Below are positions 18,839 through 31,035 of a stretch of DNA of 64,000 bases, piece after piece. The position numbers were made by a program, and so were the translations under genes. Location of the stretch: contig OW204012.1 of assembly GCA_934047225.1 (NCBI GenBank), positions 2,294,001 through 2,358,000 on the forward strand. The letters run 5' to 3'. The first letter of the stretch is position 1. The number at the start of each line of letters is the position of its first letter. Source of the stretch: Ypsolopha sequella. Taxonomy: Eukaryota; Arthropoda; Insecta; Lepidoptera; Ypsolophidae. The notes below the pieces were generated by a model. It had not been told where the DNA came from. It worked only from the letters and a program-made list of their open reading frames with translations, and did not search any database.

Positions 18839-21800
18839 TCACCCACTTGAGGAGGGGAAGAAGGGGAGAGCCATTTGGAGCGGGGTTTGCAGGGTATGGA
18901 GGTAGGATCTGGACCAGAGAGTCCAAAAGCGCTGAGAGAGCGCTTGAATGAGTTGAAACCGTTTAAGAGCAGATATGGGTCTGTCGTCAAAAGACTGCTC
19001 AGGTAGAGCGGTGAGCGGACGACCAATAATGAAATGTCCGGCCGTGAGAGGTTCAAAGTCCGTAGGGTCGGATGAAATTGGGCAGAGGGGTCTTGAATTG
19101 AGTACAGCCTCAATTCGAGCCAAAAGAGTAGAGAATTCCTCAAAAGTGAGGTGCTGTTCACCTATCACGCGATAAAGTAGTTGCTTGGTGGATTTTACGT
19201 TTATTTCGTGCAGTGCGCCGAACCAAGGCCCTTTAGGCGGGTTCAATAACCAAGTTATGTGCTGATTCGCGAGTTTGTGAGTGATTGCATCATTGTTTGA
19301 CCTGAGGAAGTTCTGAACTTCAATGAGTTGATTCCTAGCACCTACATAGTTTGTGCCGCAGTCTGAACGAATGAGAACCGGAGTACCGCGACGTGAGATA
19401 AAACGTTGCAATGCCGCAAAGAACGCTTCCGTTGAGAGTGCAGAGACTGGTTCCAAATGAACCGCCTTTGTTGCGAGGCAAACGAAAATACAAAAGTACG
19501 CTTTTATGAGTTTCGCGTTCCTCAACGTGCTGGATTTAACGAAGAAGTGGCCAGCAAAGTCCGTCGTGACGTGACTAAAAACTGGCTGAGGAGTAACTCT
19601 GTCTACTGGGAGATCAGCCATGAGCGGAGCCTTAGGCTGAGCGCGGCACCGGAAACATCTAATACATTTAAACACGCGGTGTCTAATAATACGACGAGCG
19701 GACAGAATCCAGTACTGCTGGCGTAATATGGCGTGTAATGTGTCAGCTCCAGGGTGGCAGTGTATTGTGTGATAGTGATCTATAATGAGATCTACGAGCG
19801 GACTTGAGCTGGGTAGAATGAGTGGGTGTTGAGCGTCATACCTAATTGACGCGTGAGAGAGACGACCACCGACTCTCAAGAGGCCGTCCTTTATGAAGGG
19901 CGAGAGACGCTGGAGCCGAACGGGACAAACTTTATCAGTCTGGATACGATTAATGTCTTCAGCAAACTCATTGTGCTGAACAGAGCGGACCCAGTGCAAC
20001 AGAGCGTCCCTGCGTTCACTAGCTGTCAACGGACCAGAGCGCCGTGCATCTGGGCTGTGCCGACAATTGAATATGAACCTTTTAATACAAGCCGTCACTC
20101 CGACGAGCTTGTCAAGTGAGCTGTAGCGAGTGAGCAAGTCCAGATCGATATCTGGGACTGCTATGTGTGCTGGTACCTTTTTGGGCTTAAGGCCTGGGAG
20201 AGCGTGATGGCCTAGAGCGGGTGGCATCTTGGGCCAAGTGCAGGTAGGTTCTTTGAGCCAACTGGGTGACCACCAAAGGTCATGAAGTGAGAGGGACTGG
20301 GCAGACATGCCTCTGCTTGCACAGTCAGCAGGGTTGAGGTTCGTGGGTACATGCTTCCACGTATGGCTAGTTGAAGTAGCTGTAATCTTAGCCACTCGAT
20401 TGGCCTCGAAAGTCTGTAATCGGTGAGGTGAGGTGTTGAGCCATGCCAACACTATTGTGCTATCTGACCAGCATGTGTGTGTTTGAATGGCTATATGAGC
20501 TGACAGTTGGGCTGACACTCGAGTCATGAGCTGAGATAAAAGAGTCGCGGCTGACAACTCCAATTTCGGGATTGAGAGACGAGTCTTTATGGGTGCGACC
20601 TTGGACTTGCCAATGATTAGGTGTACATTGACATGTCCAGTGATATTGCGCTCATGAAGGTAGATAGCGGCACCAAAGCCAGCCTCTGATGCGTCCGCGA
20701 ACCCGTGAAGTGAGTAAGTAGACGTGGGCTTGTACTTACAAATGTGCCGAGGTAAACGGAGGTTTGAGAGCTGAGGAAGATCCTCTGAGATGTGTTGCCA
20801 CTCTGTGTGGACTTCTTCAGAGATAGGCTCATCCCATCCTATTTTCAGAAGCCAAAGCTTCTGGAGAAGAATCTTTGCGCGGAAGATGACTGGAGTGACC
20901 CAGCCATTGGGGTCATAGAGAGACGCTACTGTACTGAGAATGGAGCGCTTTGTGACTTGAGCATGAGTGGGCAGAGAAATGCGATAAGTGAACTCATCAG
21001 TTTGAGGAATCCACTGTATTCCCAGAACCTTAATGGAATTAGAGTCGGGACTGAAGTCAAAGTCCTTGGGCATGTCGCACTGGTCATCTGGGAACCGTTC
21101 AAGGAGCTGAGGCGAGTTGGAGGTCCATTTACTGAGCTGAAAGCCACCTAGGGCGAGTAACTCGATCAGTTCGCTTTGGAGCGACTGAGCAGATTCTACA
21201 GAATCTGCACCTGAGAGAATGTCGTCCACAAATATTGATTTGCGGAGGACCTGAGCAGCGTGGGGGTAGCGATGACCTTCGTCATCAGCCAATTGGAGTA
21301 AAGTGCGGATGACATGGTATGGGCTGGACCTTAATCCATATGTGACGGTATTAAGGGCATACGTGAGCAGGGGCTGGTCGGGTGAAGACCGCCAGAGAAT
21401 GAGTTGAAAACGTCTTTGCTCTGGGTGAATGAGTATATTTCGGAACATCATTCGGATGTCTGTGCTGAAAACTTGTGAGTGGATCCTGAAGGACATGATA
21501 ATGTCAACAATATCTTGCTGAAGAGCCGGACCTGTATGAAGACAATCATTTAGATTGACGCCGTTTGAGCTCTTACAACTTCCGTCAAACACACAGCGTA
21601 ACTTTTCTGATCCTGGCTTGAATATGCCATGATGTGGGATATAGAAATGGGATTTATGAGCAAAGGTATTGGGGTGACACGGCGACATATGGCCCAATTT
21701 TATGTAATCTGACATGAATTCTACGTATTTCGAGCGGAAGGGCGGGTTCGCTTGCAACTTCTTCTCTAAGTTGAGAAACCTGCGCAGTGCAATAGCGTGA

Positions 21801-22627
21801 GTGGAACCTAATGTCGGCGCGTTGTGTAGAAAGGGCAGTGTAACCACATATTGACCTGATGGTTCACGAGTAGTTGTGGTGCGGAAAATGTCCTCACACT
21901 GATCCTCTAATGGGCTGGTATGCTTGTAGGTTTGGGGTTCCTCAGATTCCCAAAACCTCTCAAGACTTTTGTGAATGTCATGAGTGGAATGCTCTGAGTC
22001 CGTGTGAGAGCCGACAATGTGAACGGAATTGACCTGATTCGTGGGTGAGGTGTGTAAATTTTCGAAAGGTCCAATCAACGTAAAATCAAATATCGTGCCG
22101 AAGGCTATAGGCTTGCCAGGGCCGAGCGAAACCTTGGTTCCGTCTAACACTTGACCAAGAACGTCAGATCCTAGTATTAGATCAACCGGAGCTGGTGTGT
22201 GATATTCTCGATCAGCAAGAGGAATCGGTGGGTGACCTGTTAACTGAGCGAGATCTGGAACCTTTTCCAACGGTAGGTACCCAGTTACGCTCTTCAATAT
22301 ATGGGCTGTGGCCGTGATCATAGGTGTGTCACGGTGAGTAGGTCGGCATACAATTGTGATTGATGCCTTTGAGTTTTGTGTGTGCTGATTTCCAACTCCT
22401 GCGATTTTTAGAGATGTATGTTTTGATGGTAAATTTAAAATTGTGGCCATGCGCTGAGAACAAAGAGTTAGCATACTTCCACAGTCTAACAGTGCTCGTG
22501 CTGAGTGAAATTGACCATGTACGTCTGCTATTTTAAGTGAGACGGTTGGCAACAAAATTGGTGTGTTAGTGACGTTCACTACACGTTGTGCGGAGTTACA
22601 GGAATCTTCTGTTGGAGTTGAAGTCAT
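18839..22627 (-). pseudogene. BEL/Pao pol (protease, RT, RNase H, integrase), frameshifted at the end
   Basis: A 1262-codon frame. In order: aspartic protease with LLDCGS (about residues 45-50); RT with a FSTDIRMMF block and the FVDDILSGADS box; RNase H with FADASEAGFGAAIY; integrase zinc region (HPGADT, then CIRC); integrase core with TTDFAG, SDCGTNYVG and a Glu in GALHEINVKS. The frame stops at 18839 in the C-terminal (DUF5641-like) region; the expected continuation (GELVLIKEDDLPPLQW) is open in another minus frame down to about 18640. A small indel near 18840-18870 therefore separates the last ~75 residues from the rest, so the protein is probably impaired. The start ATG follows a run of TGAGTGTGC repeats after gag. 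Confidence 0.88.
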
Positions 22628-22756
22628 TGAGTGAAAATGAACTGAGTGTGTATGTGCTGATTGAGTGTGTGATGAGTGTGCTGAGTGTGCTGAGTGTGCT
22701 GAGTGTGCTGAGTGCTGGTCGTCCTCGCCTTCATAGTGCTCTGTTATTGTAGGTAG

Positions 22757-24325
22757 TCATTGTTGACTACCTACCCGAGACCTACTTGGCGATCGCGATT
22801 GAGTGGGCGAGTTTGGATGGGACGTATATGCCTGTGAAGCATGTGCCGAACGGTACTGAGGCTCATGCGCTGAGCGCTGTCTGGGCTGCTCACGTAGAGA
22901 CGGAGGCAGCAAATGAGCAGATGAGCGTGTCGGAGACATGGCCCCATGGCGATGCAGTGAAGTATGGTGGTCAGACCGCCCACACTCCTTGCATGCACGT
23001 GTAGACCTGCACTCGTTCTCATAATGAGGACCCAAACAGCGTCGGCACCGGTTGCGTGAGTTCACAAAGTCCCACCGACCTTGAACTGGCTGGTTGTTGA
23101 ATTCTGGGCAGGCGATGAGTTTGTGTCCCCTATTCCTGCAGTATGGGCATGGCATACCACCAGTAGGGGGAGAAGGTTGAGCCGAATAATTCTGTCGGCG
23201 AGTGGGTGATGGGGATGATCGGGCCGAGTAAACTGGCGCTGTCTCAAATGCCATAAATGGTTGACGAATAGGACGGGGGGAGCGATTGTCCTGCCGAGGA
23301 GCTATGGGGCGGAACTCTTGATGAGCCTGGTAGGGCTGACGTGGAGTACCTCGAGTGGGTTGAAGCAGCTTATTGAGCTGAGCGAGCCTTTCTGACGGGC
23401 CGAGCCGTGATGAAGAAGGAGCCTCCTGTGACGCAAGGAACGATGACTCATTCTCCTTGCAGCGTGCGTGCTCTTCCAGAAACTCAATGAGGTTCTTGAG
23501 CGTGGGCAGAGTTGCACGAGATCCGTACTTCCGCTCAAAAAGAGTGCGGAGCTCGCCTTGTAGTTTTCGCACCACCATGGACACGAAAACATAGTCGGAA
23601 TCTTTCATGGGCAGATCGAGATTGCGGAGAGCGCTTTGCGCTGAGATAAGCGGAATTAAGAATGATGTGCGGATATCCGAGCGCATGTGGATGTGCGGAA
23701 GGTTCATTATAATGTCCACAAACCGGTCAATGAGTACACGACGATTGTCGTAACGCTTGGTTAGAATTTCCATGGCTATGGGATAATTCTCGTTGGTAGG
23801 GTAGAGGTGTTTCACCATATCATGTGCCTCACCCTTTAGGGCGCCTAACAAGTAATGCAGTTTGACAGCATCCGAGACTGTAGCCATCTCACTGACGAGG
23901 CTCCTAAAAACGGCAATAAATGAGGGCCATTCTTCAACATTCGAATGAAACTCCGGTATGGGTATTTTTGGTAAAACACCAACGGGTGTACCTGAGCTGA
24001 GGGGTTGCGTCTTGTCCGGAAGGGCTGATTTTACTTTTAAATTTTCGAATGCTACTAGTATAGCATCATAATTGCTAAGTGCCGACTGAAAATTTTTTGT
24101 GTAGTTTGCCTCAGTTTCGTCGGACAAATCCTCATCGTCAAGGATCTCATAATATACGTTTTCCAGCTTAGTTTTAACGCTTTGTATGTTTGCGTAACGA
24201 GCGGTGAAGTCCGCCACAGAATAAGTTTTTCTGTCGCCTGCCTCTACCGCCTCACCGATCTCCTTTAACAGAGTTATCGCCTTTACGGCCTCACGAAACA
24301 TCGCGGCTTGTGATTTCGAAGGCAT
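22757..24325 (-). CDS. BEL/Pao gag
   Basis: A 522-residue Gag, the particle-forming and RNA-binding protein. The central block (IPIPEFHSNVEEWPSFIAVF through HYLLGALKGEA) is the DUF1759-type Gag core. Near the C-terminus are three zinc knuckles: CPYCRNRGHKLIAC, CRRCLGPHYENEC, and a CCHH variant beginning CKEC. The tail is rich in Ser, Arg and Pro. It ends 129 bp before the pol ATG. Confidence 0.9.
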   Translation of the reverse strand: MPSKSQAAMFREAVKAITLLKEIGEAVEAGDRKTYSVADFTARYANIQSVKTKLENVYYEILDDEDLSDETEANYTKNFQSALSNYDAILVAFENLKVKSALPDKTQPLSSGTPVGVLPKIPIPEFHSNVEEWPSFIAVFRSLVSEMATVSDAVKLHYLLGALKGEAHDMVKHLYPTNENYPIAMEILTKRYDNRRVLIDRFVDIIMNLPHIHMRSDIRTSFLIPLISAQSALRNLDLPMKDSDYVFVSMVVRKLQGELRTLFERKYGSRATLPTLKNLIEFLEEHARCKENESSFLASQEAPSSSRLGPSERLAQLNKLLQPTRGTPRQPYQAHQEFRPIAPRQDNRSPRPIRQPFMAFETAPVYSARSSPSPTRRQNYSAQPSPPTGGMPCPYCRNRGHKLIACPEFNNQPVQGRWDFVNSRNRCRRCLGPHYENECRSTRACKECGRSDHHTSLHRHGAMSPTRSSAHLLPPSLREQPRQRSAHEPQYRSAHASQAYTSHPNSPTQSRSPSRSRVGSQQ

Positions 24326-25522
24326 TTTAATCTTGTTAAAGTAGGTGGTTGATTACTAAGATAAAATACTCAACGAGTTTGAGCTAAACTGTAAGAGCGG
24401 ACGTACAACTAAAACAATTGATGAGATCGATGAATAGAGCTGAGATACTTGCGCGGATGAAGTAACAATGACTATGTTCAAACGGAATACGGAACTCTTA
24501 AATAAACACGAAAGAGAAAAAAAAAAAAAATTTTAAACAACCTGTATATGAGCTGATAAACCAACGTGGAACACCCTATATGTGTACCACAAACAACAAG
24601 ATCAGAGATGAGAAGAGAAAAAAAACAAATTGTTTACTATATTTGTGCTATATATATATACCCGGGTAAAAAAGCAGACAATAACACAAATAAACGGTCC
24701 GGCAATATATTACTGCGACGTGAGATTACCGCAACACAAAAATATCGAAAAGGGCTGATGAACCTGTTCACTTTTATGTTATTTGCCTTGAAATCACGTG
24801 CCGACAATACGCGTTAGACAATAATACGCTAGATCTTGCTTACAACAAAAAACATCAGTCGTTGACGATTCTATTTTTAGATCAAAATATCTACCTACTG
24901 CCTCGTTGGGTGTAAACAAACAAAGAATGTATTTACCTCGCAGAAATCGGATCCAAACGACACTCCAATAATGCAAATCACGCTTTAGTAATATACGTAA
25001 TACGTATATATATATGTAACGTATGTAAGTGCACGAAATAAAGCGAATTTATACTCTCACAAAAAAAAAAATATAATTATCTCACAAAATACGGAAACTA
25101 TCTTTGACAATGGGCAGATTTACTAAAGATATATAGTGGACTGTAAACAATTGGGCTGAATGGATATAATTATATTATCTGAGCTGAACAATAATAACAA
25201 AACTGAGTTTATTCTGTAACGGGGCGTGGGGGGGCCGGTTCTAACCGATAAATGGAATGTTCCAGGCGGCGGTTCTAATTATCTACCCGCGATAGGTATT
25301 CGAAACCACAAAATATTTTTTGCCGGGAAAGGGGGCAAAATATGTAACCGGGTGAAAATGGACTGTAGTAAATCGACGGGGGCTGGTTCAAACAAAGTTA
25401 CGGGCCGGCGGGGGATAGGCGGGGGGTGATATAAACCAAAAATTTTCTTGGATTGAAAATGGACTGTAATAAATCGACGGGGGCTGCGGGGCCGGGGTTT
25501 GACGGCTCGAAGTGACCAAATA

Positions 25523-25969
25523 TGTAGCCGCTGGCTACAGGATGCAGGGCTGATGAAATTTGAGTGGGAGAGCAGACAGGATAAGAAAAAGATTGTGGGT
25601 AAACTGACCTGGTTTGAGTGTCTGTGGACGGGCCGATGGTGGATGCGCTGAGCGGGCTGAGCCTTCCTTGTTGGGCTAGTTGTGATGGCGTCTGTGCAGG
25701 GATGTCTTGGAGTCACTTGGTTGGAGTGATGTACACAGCACTTGTACTAACACAACACTTTAGGTACGCGATATTGTTTGTGTCGCGACGCGAGTATGCA
25801 TACGTGTGTCTGTCGACACGTTTCGGGCGGAAGAGAGAGAGTCCAGCGCCCGCGCGCGCCTCGATCCGCGCGCGGCGGGGGGGGGGGGGGGAGTGGTCAT
25901 CCGCGCATGCGCACGCGAATGACACGTCATGTTCTAACGTCATGCTGGTAACGTAGTGTAGCGTGAACA
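25523..25969 (-). repeat. BEL/Pao 5' LTR
   Basis: 447 bp, identical by eye to 18186-18633 except one G fewer in the homopolymer. Presumably carries the promoter. The leader (24326-25522) has no ORF and includes ACTGTAGTAAATCGACGGGG-type repeats also found at 34010-34160 in the opposite orientation. Confidence 0.92.
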
Positions 25970-26235
25970 TTACCTATACATATGTTAAATTGTAGCCCCC
26001 TTAAATATTTATTTTATTCTGTTTTTTAGTATTTGTTGTTATAGCGGCAACAAAAATACATAAGCTGTGAAAATTTCAACTATCTGACTATCACGGATCA
26101 TGAGATACAGCCTGGTGACAGACGGACAGACAGTCGGACAGACAGACGGACAGAAAGACGGACAGATAGACGGACAGCGGAGTCTTAGTAATAGGGTCCC
26201 GTTAGTTACCCTTTGGGTAAGGAACCCTAAAAAAA

Positions 26236-26846
26236 AGTAAAATAAATAAAAAAATATTATATGAAAATAAAATATGGGTATCAAATTGTAGGTATTAAAG
26301 AGCTAATTGTATAAATATACAACGTGTAACAAAAAGGTGTAACCATATTTGAAGAGCTTATTCAGTCAATGGTATAGTCTAGAACAACTTTTACTATGGA
26401 GCCAAACATGAAATCTCAAAAAATCTTCCCTTCGATACATTTCGGCCGAGCGGCGTTGCATTTTTCTATGAGACAGTTAAATTTTTATTTTTCGAGATAC
26501 AGGTCTTGTTCCATAGTAAAAGTTGTTCTATACCATTGACTGAATAAGCTCTTCAAATATGTTTACACCTTTCTGTTACACGTTGTATATTTTAGCTATA
26601 CATTTATTTGCATCTAATTCGAGAAATCGATGAAAAACCACAAAAAGTGCATGTGCCCTCCACTTTATCTCCAAAACTGGTGGACCGAAAAATATAAAAA
26701 AATTATCGCAATATGTGTTTACGTAAAGATTACAGGAAGAGTATATAAAGGTTGAGAAATTCACGTAAAAATGTCAAAATTTAATTTATCATCCACGATA
26801 TGGAACCCTAGGTACGCGAGTCTGACTCGCACTTGGCCGGTTTTTT
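26236..26846 (-). repeat. GTGCGAGTC repeat, reversed, carrying a MITE
   Basis: Ends at 26800-26846 with AGGTACGCGAGTCTGACTCG then CACTTGGCCGG, the reversed head. A TACAACGTG MITE (26318-26587) sits inside. Confidence 0.65.
26318..26587. mobile_element. MITE, TIR TACAACGTGTAACA, TA target
   Basis: 270 bp; ends TACAACGTGTAAC and GTTACACGTTGTA with long arms through ATTCAGTCAATGGTAT; flanked by TA. A truncated sibling is at 14409-14628. Confidence 0.75.
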
Positions 26847-27169
26847 GAGCGTGCAACTACGACGCCTGCCTTATTTTCTAACATTTAATTAATTCTGATT
26901 TGAAAGTTCATACGTGGATATTTTTACACTAAAGTAATCTAAAAAGTGTTGTGTGTGAATATTACCCCGATATTGGGGTTCCTCTCTTACCTACTGAAGA
27001 AGACTTAGCGCTACCGACTCAACGACTCTGGAGAGCTGCCTCCAGATTTCGCACTCCTGGCGTTATTCTGCAGAATCCAGACTTTTCCTGCCATTTCATC
27101 AGAAAAACAACAAGGACAGTGGTATTTTATTGAAACGGCATAATATCACCGCATAATAGCACCGCTTAT

Positions 27170-27358
27170 GTAGTGCATCAGGGATATTTGCGGAGTATCT
27201 AACTGATGGCTCTGCGACCATAATTCGCAAAAAGACCACATCCCTGATCCGCAGCACGCGGGACAGTCCCAACACCATCCTGGAGACTGTAGCCGACAGA
27301 TTTACGTCACCACTATGGAGGAGCTTTGTGCGGAGAGTGATCATGGAGACCTGCTCAT
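27170..27358 (+). pseudogene. LINE RT C-terminal fragment
   Basis: The frame CSASGIFAEYLTDGSATIIR through SPNTILETVAD is clearly related to CSASGMFAEAGTDGFHALVR in the first LINE of the window. Stops lie just upstream and at the end. Confidence 0.65.
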
Positions 27359-28129
27359 CTCCTTGATCATTATTGATAAATAAAAATTCTAATTTTTCGT
27401 ATTTTTTTACACCATATAATGTGGGCTAATTAATGCTGTATCTTTATCTGTCCTAAAGTTATGAGGCTGTGACATACGGACGGACGGACGGATGGACAAC
27501 GAAGTCTTACCAATGGTTCCTTTTGTACCTTTTAAGTACGGAACCCTTAAAACACAAAAATATTATTTATTATTTATGTTTCGGATTGGATTTGAACTCG
27601 GGACCATCGGAGCGTCATAAGTCTGTTGTTCCAAAATGCAATGATCTACACACCGCGCACTTAACAGTTGGATACGTAACATGGCAAAAATTTTGATAAC
27701 TACTTTCCAGAGTTGATTATTTTAGATATAACATAAGTTTCTTTGTTCTACAAAATGCTCGTTGAGTCGCACACAAGTTCACACAACACAGATGAGGCAC
27801 TAAATTTAAAGATTTATAACGTTAATGTCATAACTATTTGTTAGAACTACGCGAAAATTTCACTGTACACATACACTGTCAGATGACTCTGGTTATTAGC
27901 TTTACGAGGGTGTTCATATGAATCACCCTTGAACTTTAATTTTAGACACAAAATTTAAAATAATACGTGGGAGATATACTTAGATAATACGTGACTAATA
28001 CTTAGATAGATACAGCAAACCAACTACAACATTGAAAGCGCGATATCCTTCTTAACCACGCAAAATGAAGAGTTCAAAAAACAAATATCGTCTCTTTAGA
28101 CCCAGACTAAGGAAGACAGACAGTATATT

Positions 28130-28669
28130 ATGTACCTAGAGGATAAACTCAATGATATGGAAACGGGAAGTCGTAAAACTAATTTTGAAATAAAAAATGT
28201 ACCTAGAGAGGGCAAAGAAGAAAAACAAGACCTGATAAATATGGCGATTCGACTCTCCGAGACTATAAACTGCAAGATAAGTAAGTCTGAAATTAAGGAC
28301 ATTTATAGATTGCGAAGCAAAAATACAGATATAAAAAACACACCAATAATAGTCGAAACAAATTCAGCTCTACTAAAAAATTATTTCTTAAAACGAGCTA
28401 AGGATTTCAGTACTAGTAATAAAGAAAAATTATGTGCTAAACATCTCGGCTTTCGTACAAATGAACATGTTTCCATTTTCCTATCTGAACACCTGACAGC
28501 TAAGGGCTCCCGTTTACATTACCTGGCACGGGAACTTAAAAGATCGAAACAATACAAGTTCTGCTGGACTTCCTACGGCAAAGTATACGTAAGAAAGACC
28601 GAACAATCGCCAGTGATCCTCATCAAGAGTGAAGAACAGGTTCATCATCTCCTACTTGTGCAAGACTGA
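28130..28669 (+). pseudogene. LINE ORF1, FP-type nucleic-acid-binding protein
   Basis: 180 codons. It opens in a coiled-coil-like stretch (YLEDKLNDMETGSRKTNFEI) and continues with IKNVPREGKEEKQDLI and the block FCWTSYGKVYVRKTE, the pattern of the FP C-terminal domain found in ORF1 of many insect CR1/Jockey-type LINEs; it coats LINE RNA. The same frame continues upstream (NEEFKKQISSL) but is cut by a TAG at 28107-28109, so the true start is further 5' and the ATG at 28130 is internal. Confidence 0.75.
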
Positions 28670-29189
28670 CTAGATCAACTGGCTAAATGTTCTTTGGGTG
28701 AAGGATTGCATTTTGTTCTTACATTATTATTATTACTGTCTATCATGTTGTTACCTATACTGTTAAATAACCATTACATAAATGTGCTCTTATCCTTTTA
28801 CTGCTGCATAAAACTACATATTTTACTGTACAATACTATCACACACTCGACAACCTTACACTCACACATACAAATTTTCAAGAAAATGGATATAAATTCA
28901 AACACAAATCCATATTTTACTCCGCACATTCATAATAAATATCTGCATCTATATAGTACTCAGCAATCAAAACATATCATGCTATATATAAATCCCACAC
29001 ATCTATACTCTTATTATATACGTTTACAACTACTAAAAATACACAAATTAATCTCTCTTTTTAAACTACCTTTTGTGACACTTCCCCAGTTAATTTATTC
29101 CCCAGAAATTTGCAATAACGGCCAACAAAAATTAAAACCAAAACTCAACGACTTTCTAGATAAAACTTGTGTACAACTCTTCTTTATAC

Positions 29190-30326
29190 ATGAGTGATAC
29201 AATACAAACTTTGAACGAGATAGATGGTCTCGAAATTGCACAGTCATTCGAATGTGATACTTTGGATCTTGTTAAACTCCTGCATGTTAAAAATAATGAT
29301 TTCACTGTTATCTCCCAAAATATAAGGAGTATTTACTGCAAATTCGATGATTTCATTCTCAATATCTCTAACTTGAATTTCACCGCGGATTTATTAATAT
29401 TAACAGAATGCAGATTAGACTCAAATAAAGACATACCACAACTTCCTAATTACTGTTCGTACTCTACCACACATCAATTAAATCAAAACGATGGAGTAGT
29501 TGCCTATGTAAAATCCAATATAAAACATGAAATTAAAAAAATAAAGCTAACTCATGCATCGTGCCTTCAGATGGATTTACTAAATAACACTATCTTGTGT
29601 ATTTATTGGTCGCCTTCAAATACAAATGCAGAAAACTTCATTGCTTCACTAAGTTCAAATTTGAATACTCTGCGTTCGTCTAAAAACATTATAATTACGG
29701 GTGATATTAATATAAACATCAAAATTAAAGAGTCTGAGCCGCATTACGAAATGAATAATAGAACTCTCTATCTGAATACCTTGGCAGAATACGGAATATT
29801 GGCCGGCCATACTCTACCCACTCGAGGCATGAATTGCTTGGACCATTTTTTGCTTAGAATAAATAAATTAAAATCCTCGGCTAGGATAGTGATTCTACAT
29901 ACTTCTGTCACAGACCATTTCACCACTTTACTCTCTTTGTCAAAATTAGATGAGAAATACATTGTAAATAAAAAAAGTATTAGTATCAATTACGAAAAAG
30001 CCTTAGTAAGTTTAATTAATAAAAACCTTTCTGAATTACTCCTCTGTGAAAACCCCACCGAGCTAATTAATACTTTAACTCAGAAGTTAACAGAGTCTTT
30101 ACAGGAAAATAAAGTAGAATGTACTGTACCTAAAAAAGAACGCATTATGAAACCATGGATTTCAACAGGCATTTTACGCTGCATAAAAAACCGTAATAAA
30201 TTACATAAAAAAGCTCGGGAAGAACCATATAATAAAGTAATAAAAATAACTTACATCAGATATAGAAATTATTGTAATAAACTTATTAAAAAACTAAAAA
30301 GAAATTATGAGAGAATTATTAGCTAA
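29190..30326 (+). pseudogene. LINE ORF2, apurinic-like endonuclease domain
   Basis: Endonuclease motifs in order: ISQNIRSI (Asn), LILTECRLDS (Glu), NIIITGDININ (Asp-x-Asn) and NCLDHFLL (Asp-His). This domain nicks the target DNA. The frame stops at 30326 just after NYERIIS, where the downstream frame (from MRELLANKT) begins in another phase: a small indel present in both tandem copies, hence older than the duplication. Confidence 0.82.
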
Positions 30327-31035
30327 TAAAACCGTAAACAACAATAAACTACTTTGGAAAAATATCAAAAATATTACATATACCAATAAAGAAATAACAT
30401 AACTATCTGAATACCTTGGCAGAATACGGAATATTGGCCGGCCATACTCTACCCACTCGAGGCATGAATTGCTTGGACCATTTTTTGCTTAGAATAAATA
30501 AATTAAAATCCTCGGCTAGGATAGTGATTCTACATACTTCTGTCACAGACAATTTCACCACTTTACTCTCTTTGTCAAAATTAGATGAGAAATACATTGT
30601 AAATAAAAAAAGTATTAGTATCAATTACGAAAAAGCCTTAGTAAGTTTAATTAATAAAAACCTTTCTGAATTACTCCTCTGTGAAAACCCCACCGAGCTA
30701 ATTAATACTTTAACTCAGAAGTTAACAGAGTCTTTACAGGAAAATAAAGTAGAATGTACTGTACCTAAAAAAGAACGCATTATGAAACCATGGATTTCAA
30801 CAGGCATTTTACGCTGCATAAAAAACCGTAATAAATTACATAAAAAAGCTCGGGAAGAACCATATAATAAAGTAATAAAAATAACTTACATCAGATATAG
30901 AAATTATTGTAATAAACTTATTAAAAAACTAAAAAGAAATTATGAGAGAATTATTAGCTAATAAAACCGTAAACAACAATAAACTACTTTGGAAAAATAT
31001 CAAAAATATTACATATACCAATAAAAGAAATAACA
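29768..31035 (+). repeat. 635-bp direct tandem duplication inside ORF2
   Basis: 29768-30402 is repeated from 30403. The copies differ at very few positions (for example ACCATTTC versus ACAATTTC). The junction reads AACATAA|CTATCTGAATACC. 635 is not a multiple of 3, so the duplication also breaks the frame. Confidence 0.88.

Larger units (their letters stand above)
18186..25969 (-). mobile_element. BEL/Pao LTR retrotransposon, full length (7784 bp)
   Basis: Complete element in minus orientation: LTRs at 18186-18633 (448 bp) and 25523-25969 (447 bp), TTACC duplicated at 18181-18185 and 25970-25974. A 5-bp duplication and a FVDD reverse transcriptase fit BEL/Pao. A TGG-initial primer-binding-site candidate (TGGTCACTTCGAGCC) begins 4 nt after the 5' LTR. 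The only LTR difference I see is one G in a homopolymer (16 versus 15), so the insertion is young, although pol is shifted near its end. Confidence 0.93.

Noticed and set aside
22786..23004. Plus-strand ORFs opposite gag and pol (for example 22786-23004, 20792-21151, 19853-20119)
   Set aside because: Antisense shadows of the BEL/Pao coding frames with no independent support.
28694..29197. 167-codon ORF between LINE ORF1 and ORF2
   Set aside because: AT-rich spacer, hydrophobic low-complexity translation, no family resemblance.
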